Both the position numbers and the translations under genes were made by a program. This document shows, piece after piece, positions 59,609 to 64,000 of a DNA stretch of 64,000 bases (the first letter of the stretch is position 1; each line of letters opens with the position of its first letter). The notes beneath the pieces were generated by a model, which saw only the letters and a list, made by a program, of their open reading frames with translations, had not been told where the DNA came from and made no database searches. Location: assembly GCF_018873765.1 (NCBI RefSeq), contig NC_057918.1:63676871-63740870 (forward strand), in the 5' to 3' direction. This DNA comes from Telopea speciosissima (Eukaryota; Streptophyta; Magnoliopsida; Proteales; Proteaceae).

Positions 59609-59751
59609 GGACTAAAAATACCAAACAAATAATGACTTGATAACATAAAACAAAAATAGAAATAGACTAGGAAATCTCCCACGCATGGTAATAGGGAAAA
59701 TCATATTGTGACTAAAACTCTTTAAATAAAGAAACTATTCCTAAAACAAAA

Positions 59752-59988
59752 CCCACGACTGGTCTTTGAAAGAGACCAAACCACTCCCAAGCCAGTATAA
59801 ACTAGATCTGGTTTGGCTGAACCAAAAGGTCCAGTTCTAGGGAACCGTAGGTTGCTGAATGGGCGTGACCAACGACTAGTCTTTGAGGGAGACCAAACAA
59901 CTCCCAAACCAGTGTAAACCAAATCCTGGTTTGGCTGAAGCAAAAGGTGTACTTATGGGGATCCGTAGGCTGCTAAATGGGCTTGGTC
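59752..59988. repeat. Two tandem copies of about 118 bases inside the gypsy LTR
   Basis: Copies at about 59752-59869 and 59870-59988 share GGTCTTTGAAAGAGACCAAA (or variant), ACTCCCAA, GGTTTGGCTGAA and CCGTAGG..GCT.AATGGGC. Confidence 0.75.
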
Positions 59989-61421
59989 CCCTTTCCCTTC
60001 CTCCTGCGACTGTAGGTGACTAGGTGTGCTGGAACCTATTTGCATCAACTCTCCCCAGCTTGAAAATATTTGTCCCCGACGGATGTAAAAGAGACATGTA
60101 TTGGTCGTAGAGGTCCGGGTTGAGCCGTTGAAGTCATTCACATGAATCTATGTGCAATCAATCGGCGGATGTCGCTTCCACTTGACAAGGAATGAATGAT
60201 AGCCTTTGCCATTCCGCATCATAGTGTACCTGTTGTCAACCACATCTTCAATTTCATCCTTCAGTGGTGTAACAAACGAGGTAGCCGAAAGGCCTGTTCT
60301 GTGTCACCCTAATCTGAATGGTGACCTACATAAACAGTCATATCAGCCACATTAAAATGTCTTCTAGTTGATAGTCATATACTCATATCTAGTGGCGACT
60401 CAAGGATATATGCATTAGGTCCAGTATTCTTTAACACCTTATATGGACCCATCGTCCGTGGATTCAACTTAGTATTGGTGCCAGGAGTAAACCTCTCTGA
60501 AGCTATTCAAACCATTACCATATCTCTTGGATTGAACTCGACAAAACGACGGTGACAATCAGCCGTAGCCTTATAAGTGTTGTTGTTAAGAGTAATGTGT
60601 CGGAGTACATCAGCTTGCATCTCAGTGATATGCTGGATAAACTTGCCCGCTTCAACGTTGACTTGTGCATGAGATGGAAGGGAAACCAAGTCTATCGTCC
60701 GCTTGGGCCAGACTTCGAGAATAATCTCGAATGGAGTACGACCTGTAGTGCGATTAATCGAACTATTGTAAGTGAACTCGGATATGTTGAGTATAGATGG
60801 CCAGATCTTCTCATATTCTCTCAGAAGACAGCGTAAGAGATTGCCAAACTCAGATTTACCCCTTCAGTCTATCTGTCTATCTGTGGGTGAAAGGTTGTAG
60901 AAATTCCAGCTTCGCATTCGTCTTCAATCAGTCTTCCTGAAATAACTCATAAACTTCACATCGCAATCCAAGATTATTGACTATGGCAGCCCATGGAGAC
61001 GTACCTCCTCTTTGAAGAAGAGGGTTGTGATGTGGTTCACATCAAACAAGTATGAAATTGGCCATCTTGAAAAATCGGTCAACCACCACGAATATGGAGT
61101 CGTGCTTTTTACTGAGTAGTGGGCAGGCCAAACATAAAATCCATGCTGATATGAATCCATAGTGTATGAGGAATGGTATGCGGAGAATACAATTCTGTGT
61201 TTTGCTTATCCCTTTCGCAAGCTAGCACGGGTGGTACCATTTGATCACCTGCTCTATATCTTGTGAAGTTGTAGCCAAGAATAGCGATCAGCCACCTGTA
61301 GAAGGGTTTTATCACGACCAAAATATCCACCCAATCTTCTGTGCAATTCCTGAATAAGGTGTTGTCATGGAGATTGTTGGTCAACCGGGTCAATTGAGGT
61401 TTTCTGGAGTGGTGTTGTCAT

Positions 61422-64000
61422 TGTTGGCAACCTTATTATCCATATTGGTGATGCGACAGTGGTATTTGATGAGTTGGAAGAGCTGAAATGGTCAAACAGT
61501 CACCTACACAGCTATAAGGGTATTTTGGTCATTTGGTAGGGTTACAGGGGTACCCGCACTTGAAGAACACCATTTAACAGCATATTAAGTCCTTATATAG
61601 TGTTTGGCAAAGGGGCGAAGCAGCAGGTGAAGGTTTCATACTGTTAAAGTTGTGATTTCACAGGTTCATGCAATGGCAGTGACTTTAAGGTCATTTTTTG
61701 AAGGTTTAATGGCATTTCTGGGTGAAGTGGTCTTCATGAGAAATGAAGTTTGTCGAGTCACGGTTCCAACGCAATTGGTCTCACATCATTTCAGTGTCGG
61801 ACGAGAAAGTTACAGTTGTTTCCGTGTTGATGCACAAAAATGGAGCAAATCTGGCATACGCAAAAATTTTATACTTAGCCAATTTTTGGTCGTTTTTTTA
61901 AAGTGCTACTGGAGACAGAGGTGTCCCATTGTTTTATAAAGTTACAGAATCATGGTGGCCGTTGGATTTTGTTCATCACGTCGCTCTGTGATTGGCTTGC
62001 CCTTGATGGTGCACGGTGCTACGCCATACACCATAACATAGTCCCTTGAGAAATTTGTACACAGCTTTTGAAATTTGAAATTTCAAATTGGGTAAGTGCT
62101 GTACAGTTGTCACCACTTTTTGAATGTGATCTCTCGGCCAATCTTATCGTGCCTTGCCTATTGTCACAAATATTTGTTGAATATTACAATTTCACCCTCC
62201 ACTTGCCAATTTCGGATTATCTAACTTTGGAAGGCAATATCTCTCTCATTCGGAGTCCAAATCAGTCGCCGTTTTTTTTGAAATTGCATATTTTTTTCAA
62301 GAAGAACACAGTGGAAACATGAAAAACAGCAGAGAAATGTTAGAAACGTCAAAAGCTGTGAAAAACCTTGATTGAACAATCGAAGATGCTGCTTTGAACG
62401 TTGGAGAATGTGCACGACATTAGGAAGGCTTCAAATAGTGGGTTAGTCACGGGATTACTCAGGGAGAGGTAATCTTTTGTTTCACAAGTCATATTTGATA
62501 TCTAGGGTTTGATTCATATTGAAAGAATCCTAATTTTGTTCATGTTATTGGGAGGGACTTGTAATTGAATTTTTACATTTATATTGTAATTCCATTCAAG
62601 TTGGGGCTTGATTGGATTGGGGTTGTAGCCCTAGATTTCGTTGGTGCGGAGTCAGAAGCAAGTGTTGTAGCACCTGGGCTATTGTAGTAGTCGAATTCGA
62701 GTTGAGTATTTGAGGAAATACGAAACCCTTACAGGTATTCCTCCGTGGATGTAGGCAGCTTGGCCGAACCACGTATATTTGGTGTACTGTGTGCTTGTTA
62801 TTTTGTTTTCGTATTCTTGGAGTGTGTTTGCTGCAGAGTGGTGGTGCATTGTTTGGTAGACCTGGCCACACAGTGGTTGCGAGGTGGACGTGCATGTGTG
62901 ATTGGTAATTACGGGACTGCCCCGGCCAATCTTTGTGTGTGATTGTTATACCTACGAGATTGAGTTTGGAATAATTTTTGAAGGCACTGATTCACCCCCC
63001 CTCTCAGTGCACGTGGGATTATCAAGTGGCATAAGAGCTAAGTTACCTAGTAAATTAGCTGAATAGCTTGGGACAGTGAGCTGAGAGAAAGAAGGATGGA
63101 TAGCTCAGTAGTTACAGTCACAGCAAGGTACCACAGTTTGATGGAACAAGTTATGATTTTTGGCGCATCAGGATGGAGACATATCTGAAATCTTTGGGCT
63201 ACGGTGTTTGGATGTCTGTGAAGAATGGATACAAAATTCCCACAGGTGATAACTAATACAGTTGAACTCAAGAAGTATGAAAACGACTCTAAGGCTAAGA
63301 ATGCATTTCTGAGTACATTGGTCAACACTGAGTTTACCAGAGTTGTTGGATGTGAGACTGCTAAAGAAGTGTGGGACAAGTTACAGAATGTCCATGAAGG
63401 TGATGAGAAGATCAAAGAGGCAAAACTACAACACTATAGGTCACTGTTTGATAATTTGAAGATGTCTGATGAAGATACAGTGGAAAGCTTCATGAGTAAA
63501 GTGAATGAAATTATAAACGCCGTCAGAAGTCTTGGTGAGGAAATCAAGGATGCAGTGGTAGTAAAGAAGATTCTCAGGTCTTTGCTGGATCTCTATAACC
63601 CAAAGGTGTCTGCTATAGAAGAGTCAAAGAACTTGAATGAGTTGAGTTTAGATGAATTGCTTGGTATATTGACTGCATATGAAATGAGAATGGTGAAGCC
63701 TAAATCCACCGAGAAGGAGGCTGCATTTAAAGCCATGAAGAAGTTGAAAATTAAGCAAGAAAATGGTAATGAAGATTCTGATGATGAGCTTATTGCCTAC
63801 CTTGCCAGGAAGTTCAAGAATGGTAAAGGTAAATACAAGGGAAAACTTCCCTTGAAGTGCTTTAATTGTGGAGGTATAGGACATTTTGCCTTTAAGTGTC
63901 CAAAGAAGAGCAAAACAGTTGAGTCAGATGATGAAGACACTCAAGCCTCCATGAACAGCTTTAAAAAGAAAAAGTTCATTTCAAAGAAGAATGACACCTT
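61422..64000 (+). mobile_element. Ty1/copia element, 5' part (LTR, primer site, gag), runs off window
   Basis: The putative 5' LTR spans about 61422 (TGTTGGCAACC) to 63024, ending after the C-rich TTCACCCCCCCTCTCAG typical of copia LTR ends. A tRNA-Met-like primer site (TGGCATAAGAGC, 63026-63037) follows. The gag region begins near 63096, with family patterns VWDKLQNVHEGDEKIKEAKL and a CCHC zinc knuckle, CFNCGGIGHFAFKC (63858-63899), and stays open to the window edge. It interrupts the gypsy fossil, so it is the younger of the two. Age and completeness cannot be judged without the 3' LTR. Confidence 0.75.
63096..64000 (+). pseudogene. Ty1/copia gag region with zinc knuckle
   Basis: Capsid-like gag of the UBN2 type followed by a lysine-rich segment, one CCHC knuckle and an acidic stretch. 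It is part of the copia element above and continues beyond the window; status of the whole element unknown. Confidence 0.7.

Larger units (their letters stand above)
58650..61421 (-). mobile_element. Fossil Ty3/gypsy element (LTR and part of pol)
   Basis: On the complement, integrase-region relics lie at about 61400-61110 (ISMDFMFGLPTTQ is a typical family pattern) and 60690-60505 (TADCHRRFVEFNPRDMVMV), followed by the end of pol near 60050 and an LTR reaching about 58650. Much broken. The right side is cut off by a copia element. The LTR holds a SINE and a tandem repeat. The left LTR edge is approximate. Confidence 0.7.

Noticed and set aside
1-64000. WI12-type third gene of the soybean Rhg1 block
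   Set aside because: Looked for and not seen in any frame; the likeness to Rhg1 rests on two genes only.
1-64000. CRISPR arrays, rRNA genes, bacterial operons
   Set aside because: None seen; introns and element content are those of a plant nuclear genome.

Overview
This is nuclear DNA of a flowering plant. It has GT-AG introns, plant gene families (an AVT6-type amino-acid transporter and alpha-SNAP) and a dense load of plant mobile elements (L1 LINEs with a C-terminal RNase H domain, Ty1/copia and Ty3/gypsy fossils, TRIMs, Mutator-like elements carrying gene fragments, foldback MITEs, tRNA-derived SINEs). I cannot name the species.

The window is a tandem array of three units of about 20.4 kb. 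Unit 1 (left part outside the window) runs to about 18506, unit 2 is about 18507-38893, and unit 3 is about 38894-59313. Each unit carries, on the minus strand, an AVT6-like transporter gene and, head-to-head on the plus strand, the first three exons of alpha-SNAP. Transporters B (23861-31235) and C (44212-51564) look complete: five exons, 1350 coding bases, 449 residues. Only exon 1 of transporter A (2750-3161) is inside the window. The alpha-SNAP copies in units 1 and 2 stop after exon 3, because the next unit begins inside intron 3. The copy in unit 3 runs into retroelements, and its remaining exons would lie beyond 64000.

An amino-acid transporter beside alpha-SNAP in a tandemly repeated block is the same gene pair found in the repeated block of the soybean Rhg1 nematode-resistance locus. 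Here the repeat multiplies the transporter but cuts alpha-SNAP short.

The units are mosaics. The left part of unit 2 matches unit 3 and its right part matches unit 1, with the switch inside about 180 bases of alpha-SNAP intron 1. This is the expected product of unequal crossing over between two older units. Unit 1 alone carries a near full-length L1 LINE (7386-13622) and a Mutator-like element holding what looks like a glutathione peroxidase exon (3286-5092). Units 2 and 3 carry a Mutator-like element with a fragment of an ALKBH10-type RNA demethylase gene and a perfect 9-base target duplication.

Between the transporter and alpha-SNAP, every unit has a fossil LINE/copia chimera, GGGTT-rich repeats and foldback elements. 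To the right of unit 3 lie a gypsy fossil with a SINE inside it and the 5' part of a Ty1/copia element with an open gag frame at the window edge.
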